Source: an uncultured Clostridia bacterium
GTDB taxonomy: Bacteria; Bacillota; Clostridia; Christensenellales; Aristaeellaceae
Direction of reading: 5' to 3'
Assembly: GCA_934631055.1 (NCBI GenBank)
Contig: CAKTXP010000167.1
Location: 1-5,368 of the forward strand
DNA length: 5,368 nt
The position numbers were made by a program, and so were the translations under genes. Shown piece after piece: positions 1 to 5,368 of this stretch. A model generated the notes under the pieces. It was not told the origin of the DNA. It did not search any database and saw nothing but the letters and a program-made list of their open reading frames with translations. Position 1 is the stretch's first letter. Each line of letters starts with the position of its first letter.

Positions 1-43
1 GCGCTGTCCTCTGCCTGCGGCAGACGCGCCCGCTTCGCGAACG

Positions 44-104
44 CGCAAGCGCTCCTTGCGATTTCCGATTTCCATCACGCTGAATCCCGCACAGCGGGCG
101 CGTG
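44..104. repeat. Dispersed structured repeat, module A, copy 1
   Basis: This 61-base segment matches 5308-5368 in the same orientation, with about six substitutions by hand count. It folds into two hairpins. The first is CGCAAG (44-49) with CTTGCG (55-60). The second is a nested stem: ATCACGC (74-80) with GCGTGAT (100-106) encloses CCCGC (86-90) with GCGGG (94-98). Differences between copies fall in loops or keep pairing: CTTGCG becomes CTTGTG (G-U allowed) and the innermost loop changes from ACA to ACT. Module A is followed eight bases later by module B here. A separate small hairpin, TCTGCC/GGCAGA, lies just upstream at 10-24. I do not recognise a named repeat family. Confidence 0.85.
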
Positions 105-112
105 ATTCCAAT

Positions 113-263
113 CCCCAAGCCCTGCCTGAGGGACGAGTCCCTCAGACTCCCCTCTTCGCTTCGCGGCGATTTGAATATGCTTCACTTTAGCTATCGCTTC
201 GCGATAGCGTCGTGGAGGGTCAAGGGAACTCAGTTCCCTTGTGGGGTTTGGGGCAAAGCCCCA
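113..263. repeat. Dispersed structured repeat, module B, copy 1
   Basis: A 151-base segment repeated at 3148-3297 in the same orientation, roughly 85% identical by hand count with a one-base gap. Hairpins in order are: GAGGGAC/GTCCCTC at 128-143 with a two-base loop; GCTATCGC/GCGATAGC at 190-208 with a TTC loop; AAGGGAACT/AGTTCCCTT at 222-240. The ends 113-122 and 244-253 can pair over ten positions, with one G-U, to close a multibranch structure. The 15 bases between the first two conserved parts (about 175-189) vary freely while the stems are kept. It lies directly upstream of the ylbF-like operon, so it could sit in the 5' leader or just upstream of the promoter. I do not recognise a named family. 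Confidence 0.9.
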
Positions 264-284
264 ATCGTTTTCCCCCATAATTGC

Positions 285-290
285 TAGAAT
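285..290 (+). promoter_or_regulatory. Possible -10 element (TAGAAT) for the operon
   Basis: TAGAAT lies in the short AT-rich stretch between repeat B and the first gene, one mismatch from TATAAT. No convincing -35 hexamer is seen 16-18 bases upstream; that position falls on the end of the repeat (CAATCG region). It is a weak candidate supported mainly by position. A weak ribosome binding site, AAGGAAG (291-297), follows about 11 bases before the ATG. Confidence 0.25.
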
Positions 291-308
291 AAGGAAGTTT
301 GAAAAGAC

Positions 309-662
309 ATGAATATTTACGATACGGCGCATAAGCTTGCTGACGAGATTAAAAAGAGCGATGAGTGCGTCCATCTGGCGGAGCTTCGCGAGCGCGCTTA
401 TGCCGACGAAACGAACCGGCTGCTGCTGGACGAATATAAGCGGCTTCAGGTGCAGCTTCAGATGAGCATGGTCGGCGCGGCGGGACAGATGCCCAGCGAG
501 GATATGCAGCGCTTTCAGCAGCTGGCGTCGCTGCTGTATATGAACAGCGACGTGCAGGCTTATCTGATGGCGGAGATGCAGATGCAAAAGACGCTGGCAG
601 ACATTTTCAAGATCCTGACCGAGGCTGCCGGCATTCATTTCGACGTGCCGGAAAAGCAGTAA
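309..662 (+). CDS. YlbF/YheA-family small helical protein
   Basis: This is a 117-residue, almost entirely helical, charged protein without membrane segments or a signal peptide, so it is cytoplasmic. The N-terminal pattern YDTAHKLADEIKKSDE, the mid-protein acidic ADE followed by a Q-rich helix (LQVQLQM), and the late AEMQMQKTLADIFKILTEA helix match what I recall of the Com_YlbF family (B. subtilis YlbF, YmcA and YheA). Its length is near that of YheA. YlbF and YmcA act with YaaT as the Y-complex that steers RNase Y mRNA processing and affects competence, biofilm and sporulation. Which paralogue this is cannot be told, so I give no symbol. The ATG at 309 has a modest AAGGAAG upstream, and the methionine starts the conserved helix. 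It is the first gene of the operon, ending 26 bases before mltG. Confidence 0.85.
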   Translation: MNIYDTAHKLADEIKKSDECVHLAELRERAYADETNRLLLDEYKRLQVQLQMSMVGAAGQMPSEDMQRFQQLASLLYMNSDVQAYLMAEMQMQKTLADIFKILTEAAGIHFDVPEKQ

Positions 663-673
663 TATCATGATCC

Positions 674-680
674 GGGAGGA
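674..680 (+). promoter_or_regulatory. Ribosome binding site fixing the mltG TTG start
   Basis: GGGAGGA ends eight bases before TTG at 689. There is no ATG or GTG in the right frame nearby, and the TTG yields the expected basic N-terminus MAKKKKR ahead of the membrane segment. This decides the start. Confidence 0.8.
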
Positions 681-688
681 AAGCGAAC

Positions 689-1885
689 TTGGCGAAGAAA
701 AAGAAACGCCCTTTGCACGATGCGGAAGAACGCGAGTTGATTGAGAGCAGGCGGTATGGCTTTTTCTGGTATGACTGGATCTGGCGCGTGCTGCGTCCGG
801 TGCTGGTCTTTGTCTGCTCGTTCGTCATCATCTGCGGGCTGGTATACACAGGATGGCAGAAAGTGGACGAGATGTTTTTCGCGCCGACGGACAGCCAGAA
901 TGAGGAAGTCGTTTCTTTCAGCGTAAAATCCGGCAGTTCGCTGTCCACGGTCAGCAAGAACCTTGAAGCGGCGGGGCTTATCCACAACCATACCGTATTC
1001 AAGTACATGGCGGATTTCATGGGCATGGGTCAGAAGATCCAGAGCGGCAACTACGAATTGACGCGTGCGATGTCTGCGACGGAGATTTTGGATCAGCTGA
1101 TTTCCGGCGACGGAAAGCCGCTGACGACGAAGATCACGATCATTCCGGGCTGGACGGTCGAGGATGTTGCGGATTATCTGGTCGAGATCAAAGTGCTTTC
1201 CAGCGCAGACGAGTTTTTGAGCCTGTGCAAGTCCGGCAACGCATACAGCGGATATTACTTCATCGAAGAGATGCTCAAGACCGACGCGGTCGATCAGCGC
1301 AGATATGCGCTGGAAGGCTATCTCTCGCCGAACACTTACGAGATCTATACCAGTTCGAGCGCGGATACCATCATCAAACGTCTGCTCACGCAGACGGAAG
1401 CGGCTTACCTGAGCGGCTATGACGAGCGCGCGCAGGAGCTGGGGATGACGATGGACGAGGTCTTTACGCTGGCGTCGATGATCGAAAAGGAAGCCAAGAC
1501 GGCGGACTTTGCCAAGGTCAGCGCGGTATTCCACAACCGGCTCAAGGCGGGCATGACGCTCGGCTCGGACGTCACGGTCAAGTACGCGTCCGGTTCGCAG
1601 AAGATGTATCTGAACGACAACGATCTGGCGGTTGATTCGCCCTACAATACTTATACGCATAAGGGACTGCCGGTCGGACCGGTCTGCAATCCGTCGATGG
1701 ACGCCATCGTTGCGGCGCTGTATCCGGATGAGCAGTATGTGGCGCAGAAGTACCTGTACTTCTGCTCGACGGATCCGGCGTCCGGCGAACTGCACTTCTC
1801 CAAGACGCTGGAGGAACACAACGCGGCGGTTGCAATGTATCGCCCGCTGTGGGAAGAATACGACAAGAGCAGAGGATTGAACTGA
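689..1885 (+). CDS. mltG: Endolytic murein transglycosylase MltG (YceG-like)
   Basis: This is a membrane-anchored lytic transglycosylase that cuts nascent peptidoglycan strands, setting glycan length and working with the elongation and septal synthases. The 398-residue protein has a lysine-rich cytoplasmic N-terminus, one membrane helix (about 32-54) and a LysM-like segment (about 75-140, FSVKSGSSLSTVSKNL through ILDQLISG). The catalytic domain follows. Its key motif LASMIEKEA (261-269) carries the catalytic glutamate, which I place at E266 by comparison with E218 of the E. coli enzyme. Other family blocks are FHNRL..GM.LGSDVTVKY (281-299), YNTY..KGLPVGPVCNPS (319-336) and YLYF (355-358). Length and architecture are normal for Bacillota, and nothing key is missing. 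Its stop overlaps the next start by one base (TGATG), indicating translational coupling with the U32 gene. Confidence 0.96.
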   Translation: MAKKKKRPLHDAEERELIESRRYGFFWYDWIWRVLRPVLVFVCSFVIICGLVYTGWQKVDEMFFAPTDSQNEEVVSFSVKSGSSLSTVSKNLEAAGLIHNHTVFKYMADFMGMGQKIQSGNYELTRAMSATEILDQLISGDGKPLTTKITIIPGWTVEDVADYLVEIKVLSSADEFLSLCKSGNAYSGYYFIEEMLKTDAVDQRRYALEGYLSPNTYEIYTSSSADTIIKRLLTQTEAAYLSGYDERAQELGMTMDEVFTLASMIEKEAKTADFAKVSAVFHNRLKAGMTLGSDVTVKYASGSQKMYLNDNDLAVDSPYNTYTHKGLPVGPVCNPSMDAIVAALYPDEQYVAQKYLYFCSTDPASGELHFSKTLEEHNAAVAMYRPLWEEYDKSRGLN

Positions 1886-3120
1886 TGAAAACCATGCCTT
1901 CGCTGCTCGCGCCTGCGGGCGGCATGAGGGCGCTTCAAACGGCGCTGCGCTTCGGCGCAGACGCCGTTTATTGTGGCGCGAAACAATACGGCCTGCGGGC
2001 GCAGGCGAACAATTTTGACGAAGAGCAGCTGGCGCAGGCGGTGCGCATGGCGCATGACGCGGGGGCGCAGGTCAACCTGACGCTGAACATCTTTGCCTTT
2101 GACGGCGACTTGGACGGCATGGTGCGTACAGCGAAAGCGGCGCACGAGATGGGCGTGGACGCGGCAATCGTGTCCGATTTGGGCGCGATTGCACGCATTG
2201 CCCGCGAGGTGCCGGGACTTGACGTCCACGTCAGCACGCAGGCAAGCACGACGAACAGCGAATCCGCGCGGATATACAAATCGCTGGGCGCAAAGCGCGT
2301 GGTGCTGGCGCGCGAGATGACGTTTGAGCAGATTGAAGCGATGAGCGCGGCGGTCGGCAACGAGATTGAGCTGGAAACGTTTATCCATGGCGCGGCGTGC
2401 ATGTCCTATTCCGGACGCTGCATGCTTTCCAGCTTTTTGACAGGACGGAGCGCGAACCGCGGCGCATGCAGCCAGCCCTGCCGGTGGACATACACGCTGC
2501 ACGAGCGGACGCGTCCGAACGAGGCAATGCCCATCGAAGAGGACGAGCGCGGGACGGCGATCCTTTCCAGCCGAGATATCTGCATGATGGACCATCTTCC
2601 GCGGCTGATGGAGAGCGGCGTCTGCTGCTTTAAAATCGAGGGACGGATGAAGACGGAAATCTACATCGCGACAGTCATCGGCGCATATCGACGGGCGATG
2701 GACGCATATGCTAAAGATCCGGAAGCCTACAAGGCGGACACGGCGCTGCAAAAGCAGCTGCGCGGCGAGCTGGATAAGATCAGCCATCGCGTATATGACA
2801 CGGGGTTTTATTTCGGGCAGCCGAAGGTCTGCGGAGAAGCGGTCGGCGTGACGCAGGAAGCGGAATACATGGGCTATGTACTGGATGTTTCCGGCGGGGA
2901 AGCGCTGGTAGAGATGAAGAACCGCTTCTTTGTCGGCGACGAGCTGGAAACGGTCACGCCGCATGGAAGCGAGAAGCTGGTCATCGAGGATATCGTCATC
3001 GAGCGGACGGGCGAGCATGTCGGCGTGGTCAACGTGCCGATGGAGAAAGTCCGCATTCCCTGCGGGGGCAGGCTGGAAGCGGGAGACATGCTGCGCGGTC
3101 CGGTGCGGAACAGGGCGTGA
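1885..3120 (+). CDS. trhP: U32 peptidase-family tRNA uridine-34 hydroxylase, TrhP/YrrO type
   Basis: This 411-residue cytoplasmic protein belongs to the U32 'peptidase' family. Members of the YegQ (E. coli) and YrrN/YrrO (B. subtilis) branch are prephenate-dependent hydroxylases making 5-hydroxyuridine at the tRNA wobble position. It begins LLAPAGG (7-13), typical of the family. The signature block ETFIHGAACMSYSGRC at 164-179 continues to NRGACSQPCR at 191-200, giving four cysteines (C172, C179, C195, C199) expected for the active core or cluster. SSRDIC (228-233), KIEGRMK (250-256) and TGFYFGQP (306-313) follow. A small beta-rich C-terminal domain (about 317-408) matches the U32 C-terminal module. 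ATG 1885 is preferred over an in-frame ATG at 1849: AGAGGA (1871-1876) lies eight bases before it and the family normally starts here. Hydroxylation of tRNA versus 23S rRNA (RlhA) cannot be proven from sequence, but the C-terminal domain and neighbours favour TrhP. Confidence 0.9.
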   Translation: MKTMPSLLAPAGGMRALQTALRFGADAVYCGAKQYGLRAQANNFDEEQLAQAVRMAHDAGAQVNLTLNIFAFDGDLDGMVRTAKAAHEMGVDAAIVSDLGAIARIAREVPGLDVHVSTQASTTNSESARIYKSLGAKRVVLAREMTFEQIEAMSAAVGNEIELETFIHGAACMSYSGRCMLSSFLTGRSANRGACSQPCRWTYTLHERTRPNEAMPIEEDERGTAILSSRDICMMDHLPRLMESGVCCFKIEGRMKTEIYIATVIGAYRRAMDAYAKDPEAYKADTALQKQLRGELDKISHRVYDTGFYFGQPKVCGEAVGVTQEAEYMGYVLDVSGGEALVEMKNRFFVGDELETVTPHGSEKLVIEDIVIERTGEHVGVVNVPMEKVRIPCGGRLEAGDMLRGPVRNRA

Positions 3121-3135
3121 GACGGGGGGAAACGG

Positions 3136-3153
3136 TTGGGGCTGCCGCCCCAA
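3136..3153. other. Hairpin just downstream of the operon
   Basis: TTGGGGC (3136-3142) and GCCCCAA (3147-3153) form a perfect seven-pair stem with a TGCC loop, 15 bases after the U32 stop codon. No T-run follows on either strand, so it is not a classical intrinsic terminator. Its right arm overlaps the start of repeat B copy 2 and would compete with the closing stem of that repeat. It may protect the mRNA 3' end or slow polymerase. Confidence 0.5.
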
Positions 3154-3297
3154 GCCCCGCCTGAGGGACAAGTCCCTCAGACTCCCTTCTTCGCTTCGCG
3201 GCGGTTTGAACAGACTTAATTTCAGCTATCGCTTTGCGATAGCGCAGTAGAGGGGCAAGAAACTTAGTTCTCTTGTAGGTTTTGAGGCAAAGCCCCA
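3148..3297. repeat. Dispersed structured repeat, module B, copy 2
   Basis: This is the second copy of the segment at 113-263, here without module A in front. It keeps GAGGGAC/GTCCCTC (loop changed GA to AA) and GCTATCGC/GCGATAGC (loop changed TTC to TTT). The third hairpin becomes AAGAAACT/AGTTCTCTT: a G-C pair has become A-T on both arms, with one base lost from the left arm. The closing stem keeps eight of ten pairs. The copy lies between two convergent genes and overlaps the 3' end of the minus-strand gene by 34 bases. Its place suggests a role as a two-way mRNA 3' end or simply insertion in a tolerant gap. Confidence 0.9.
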
Positions 3298-5126
3298 GAA
3301 AACGTAACCCCTGCCCAATAAGGCATAGCGAAAGGCGAACGCCAGAAGAGCGGCTCAAAGGGATGCCCCAGCGCGGCGTCGCAGAGGAAGAGGAACGCCC
3401 ATGCGCCGGTTGTTTCGGCAGGGCTTTTGGGAAGCGCGCCGCGCAGAAAAGCATGCGGATGGGTCGCGGGGCTGGCGCAGCGCGCCAAACGCAGAGGCAG
3501 GAACAGAGCTGCCTCTGCGGAATCGTTTTGAAGAAGCGCGGCGATACAAGCGGGTTCGTCCCGCTTTTTTTCGTTTTTGGGGAAAAGGGCGGCTTCAATC
3601 TGCGCGGGCAGTTCGCGAAGCGCCGCATCGCATGCGCCCATATGCTCGCGCAGAAATTGGGCGGCGGTCAGCGCGCAAGCCTGTTCATAAGGCGCGTCCT
3701 GAATCTGCGGCAGGGAAACACAGAGGGGCTGCACGCGGCGTGCTGCTTCATCCGGTTCGAGATAGCCGAGCATACATCCGGCGCACGCGCAGAGCATGGC
3801 TGAACCGGACAAGGCATGGTCGATGGGCAGGGCGAAAGCGTCTTTGGCAAGCGCAAGCAGGCGGCGATGCTCCTCGACGGAAAGGGGGATGCGTTCGCGC
3901 GAAGGCAGGGCGAGAGAACGGACGACCAGCGGCGCGGAAAGCCAGAGAAGAGCCAGCGCAAAGAGCGGCGCAAGCGCATGCAAGCTGAAAAAAGCCGCGG
4001 GAATGAGCGCAGCTGCGCAGACGGCGCAGGCGGTCGGTGACTTTGCGCCATTCGGAAAGCGAACGCGGATGAGCGGCGAACGGGCAAGCCAATGCGCAAA
4101 GAGCGCGTTAAAGGCGCGGACAGCGCAAACAGGCAGAAGCGACAGGCGCACAAGCGCGCCGGGAAGCAGACGGGGATGCAGCAGGGCATAGGGTTCGATG
4201 AGCGCGAGTATCGCCGGAAGCTCCCAGCCGGTGACGGCGGCAAAAAAGACGAGGAACATCCGCAGGAGTGGCGTCCAGAGGATGAGCGGAGAGAGGAAGC
4301 GGGAGCCTTTAGGGAGGGAGCCGCCGGAATGGGCGATGAGCGGCGCACGGCAGGCGGAAGCGAGCAGGCGCTCGAAAGCATGCTCTTCTTCGTATAAAGT
4401 GGGGAAGGTTTGGCGGACAAAAGCTGTTTCCGACCAGAGGGGGCAGGCAAACGAACCATCCTGCTTCAAAAGAGAGACTGCCTGCGCCGAACAGAGGAGC
4501 GGCTGGTCAAAATCTATGGACAGATTGCGGCGGGCGAGAAGATCGGCTGCGGCGGCATACGGCGCGGAGAGGGAAAAGCCGCGTGCGGACAGGCGCGACA
4601 GGAGCGGTTCATCATCCAGAAAGGGCGGAAGCACGCGTGCGCGAAGCATGCCGCATTCGCCCAGAGCGGCAAGCATGCGGCGGGGGACATCCGGCGTACA
4701 GGCGATAGAGACGGGGAGAAAGAGGACGGCGGAAAACTGAGCGGCAAGCGATGCGGGAGAAAAGCTCGCGGCGGAAAAGGCGGAGAGCGCATGACCGGAA
4801 TCCATCAGACCGGCGATAACGGCATGAGGGCGGATCGGCTGGCTTTCGCCCAGATAGCGGCGCGCGGCGTCATCCCAGACGCGGCTGCGGACAAGCAGGA
4901 GAAAGCGCTTCGGCATGCGCGCAGCGATCGTCATCACGCCCGATTGGAGCGAACGGATGAGCGCGTCATCTTCGGGAAGGACGGCGGAAGAAGCGTCGGG
5001 CAGGTCGCAAAAGAGCAGGAGCGCATCCGCCGCATCCCGCATGGCGCGGAGCAGGCGCATCAGGTCGGAAACGTCGCCCGCATGACGCGGCGCGGCGAGA
5101 ATGGCGCACAGCAGATTCTCCTTCAA
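3264..5126 (-). CDS. Degenerate GT84-like membrane protein (cyclic beta-1,2-glucan synthase relative), probably non-catalytic
   Basis: This is a 620-residue, alanine- and leucine-rich protein. I read it as an eroded relative of the glycosyltransferase part of cyclic beta-1,2-glucan synthase (NdvB/Cgs). Residues 36-84 (LLLFCDLPDA, then RFLLLVRSRVW) match the family's start of the GT domain. Hydrophobic segments lie at about 281-301, 323-345 and 365-402. The blocks LLPVCAVRAFNALFAHWLAR (330-349) and MLGYLEPDEAARRV (452-465) match regions after the GT domain. Where active members have LDADT, this protein has LPVSI (137-141). The RKRG..ELN and RW.RGDWQ motifs are also missing. Full enzymes approach 2,800 residues; this has about a fifth. 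Residues 611-620 are encoded by repeat B. The TTG start is set by CGGAGG eight bases upstream; no in-frame ATG exists before the upstream stop at 5220-5222. The assignment is by eye. It could be an eroding pseudogene with an intact frame or a repurposed membrane protein. Confidence 0.62.
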   Translation of the reverse strand: MKENLLCAILAAPRHAGDVSDLMRLLRAMRDAADALLLFCDLPDASSAVLPEDDALIRSLQSGVMTIAARMPKRFLLLVRSRVWDDAARRYLGESQPIRPHAVIAGLMDSGHALSAFSAASFSPASLAAQFSAVLFLPVSIACTPDVPRRMLAALGECGMLRARVLPPFLDDEPLLSRLSARGFSLSAPYAAAADLLARRNLSIDFDQPLLCSAQAVSLLKQDGSFACPLWSETAFVRQTFPTLYEEEHAFERLLASACRAPLIAHSGGSLPKGSRFLSPLILWTPLLRMFLVFFAAVTGWELPAILALIEPYALLHPRLLPGALVRLSLLPVCAVRAFNALFAHWLARSPLIRVRFPNGAKSPTACAVCAAALIPAAFFSLHALAPLFALALLWLSAPLVVRSLALPSRERIPLSVEEHRRLLALAKDAFALPIDHALSGSAMLCACAGCMLGYLEPDEAARRVQPLCVSLPQIQDAPYEQACALTAAQFLREHMGACDAALRELPAQIEAALFPKNEKKRDEPACIAALLQNDSAEAALFLPLRLARCASPATHPHAFLRGALPKSPAETTGAWAFLFLCDAALGHPFEPLFWRSPFAMPYWAGVTFSGALPQNLQEN

Positions 5127-5134
5127 AGCGCATG

Positions 5135-5140
5135 CCTCCG
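5135..5140 (-). promoter_or_regulatory. Ribosome binding site fixing the TTG start of the minus-strand gene
   Basis: On the minus strand CGGAGG ends eight bases before TTG at 5126-5124. An ATG at 5133-5131 is only one base from this site and out of frame, so it is not used. The upstream frame holds no ATG or GTG before a stop at 5222-5220. About 60 bases of unusually AT-rich DNA (5150-5210) lie ahead and probably contain the promoter, but I cannot pick convincing -35 and -10 boxes. Confidence 0.7.
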
Positions 5141-5217
5141 TTGCTTTTTGGATACAGGATGCCCTGAAAGAAAGAAAATATGTAAGAATGCGATAGAAAT
5201 GAAATAGAGTGTGGCAG

Positions 5218-5250
5218 AGTCAGGGACGCTTCGCTGCCTGACTTCTTTTT
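5218..5250 (+). terminator. Intrinsic terminator, plus strand
   Basis: AGTCAGG (5218-5224) pairs with CCTGACT (5237-5243) around a 12-base loop and is followed by TCTTTTT. This is a standard rho-independent form on the plus strand; on the minus strand no T-run follows the stem. The nearest plus-strand gene ends over 2 kb upstream at 3120, so it would stop only read-through or transcription antisense to the minus-strand gene. Confidence 0.65.
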
Positions 5251-5307
5251 AAAAGATGCTTCGCTCAGGTTACGTTGGGCTGCCGACCCGGGAAGCGCAC
5301 ATAGAAA

Positions 5308-5368
5308 CGCAAGCGTTTCTTGTGATTTCCGATTTTCGTCACGCTGAATCCCGCACTGCGGGCGCGTG
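5308..5368. repeat. Dispersed structured repeat, module A, copy 2 (cut by window edge)
   Basis: It matches 44-104 base for base apart from about six substitutions and runs to the last base of the window. The first hairpin is CGCAAG/CTTGTG. The nested second hairpin keeps CCCGC/GCGGG; its outer arm GTCACGC (5338-5344) finds GCGTG at the edge, so the two missing bases of the stem lie outside. Homology with copy 1 stops to the left of 5308. The 57 bases between the terminator and this copy hold nothing I can name. Confidence 0.85.

Noticed and set aside
1..112. Possible 3' end of an upstream gene at the left edge (frame 1 is open to the TGA at 103-105)
   Set aside because: Too short, no recognisable protein, and most of it is module A.
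44..263. CRISPR array or attachment sites made from the A and B repeats
   Set aside because: Copies are kilobases apart without regular spacers, and no integrase, cas gene or mobile-element gene is present.
102..287. A 61-codon plus-strand frame through repeat B copy 1
   Set aside because: Copy 2 has a stop codon in the aligned frame, and differences change amino acids while preserving stems. There is no convincing ribosome binding site. It is a chance frame through the repeat.
75..668. A 197-codon minus-strand frame, and a similar one at 3029-3628, sharing an AAKRR.ESEGLVPQAGLG segment
   Set aside because: The shared peptide is just repeat B translated on the other strand. The rest is antisense to well-supported genes.
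1849..1884. Earlier ATG (1849) for the U32 gene
   Set aside because: It would add 12 residues overlapping mltG and unlike the family. ATG 1885 has AGAGGA at ideal spacing and overlaps the mltG stop.
1651..3171. A 506-codon minus-strand frame opposite mltG and the U32 gene
   Set aside because: It is antisense to two genes with clear family motifs. Long open antisense frames are expected in GC-rich coding DNA.
4410..5207. A 265-codon plus-strand frame opposite the GT84-like gene, and others at 3401-3988, 3668-4459 and 4198-4740
   Set aside because: Their composition is dominated by Arg, Gly, Ala and Ser, and I see no family motif. The minus-strand 620-codon frame has a good start signal and recognisable family blocks.
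5256..5368. A frame starting at ATG 5256 that runs through module A; copy 1 is open in the same frame and ends at TGA 103-105 (shared ISDF.HAESRTAGA)
   Set aside because: There is no ribosome binding site (TTTTTAAAAG precedes it), it starts right after a terminator, and changes between copies are not biased to third positions. The hairpins explain the conservation better.

Overview
This window is a stretch of GC-rich bacterial chromosome, most likely from a high-GC member of the Clostridia (Bacillota). The evidence is a YlbF/YheA-family protein, an MltG with a cytoplasmic lysine-rich N-terminus, and a YrrO-type U32 protein, in an order that recalls the yrrL-yrrM-yrrN-yrrO region of Bacillus. 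Two of the four genes start with TTG behind strong GGAGG-type ribosome binding sites. A finer placement (a Christensenellales-like gut lineage, for example) would be a guess. I see no phage, transposase, CRISPR or plasmid signature and no rRNA or tRNA gene.

Layout. Bases 1-308 are non-coding and hold two structured repeat modules, A (44-104) and B (113-263), followed by a short AT-rich leader. Bases 309-3120 are a tight three-gene plus-strand operon: a YlbF/YheA-family protein (309-662), MltG endolytic transglycosylase (689-1885) and a TrhP-type U32 tRNA hydroxylase (1885-3120). The gaps are 26 bases and then a 1-base overlap. A second copy of module B (3148-3297) lies in the convergent junction. 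Bases 3264-5126 on the minus strand encode a 620-residue membrane protein. I read it as a degenerate, probably non-catalytic relative of the glycosyltransferase (GT84) part of cyclic beta-1,2-glucan synthase. Its last ten codons and stop codon lie inside repeat B. Bases 5127-5368 hold its AT-rich leader, a plus-strand intrinsic terminator and a second copy of module A that runs off the edge.

How it fits together. The operon mixes housekeeping functions: a small helical protein of a family linked to RNA decay and competence, a nascent-glycan-cleaving enzyme, and a wobble-uridine hydroxylase. In Bacillus subtilis the mltG homologue yrrL is followed by yrrM (trmR) and then yrrN/yrrO. Here the trmR-like and yrrN-like genes are missing between mltG and the U32 gene.

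The most interesting items are the A/B repeat family, which has at least three hairpins with compensatory changes between copies, and the eroded glucan-synthase-like protein whose 3' end has merged with a repeat. All comparisons to protein families are from memory; no search was run.
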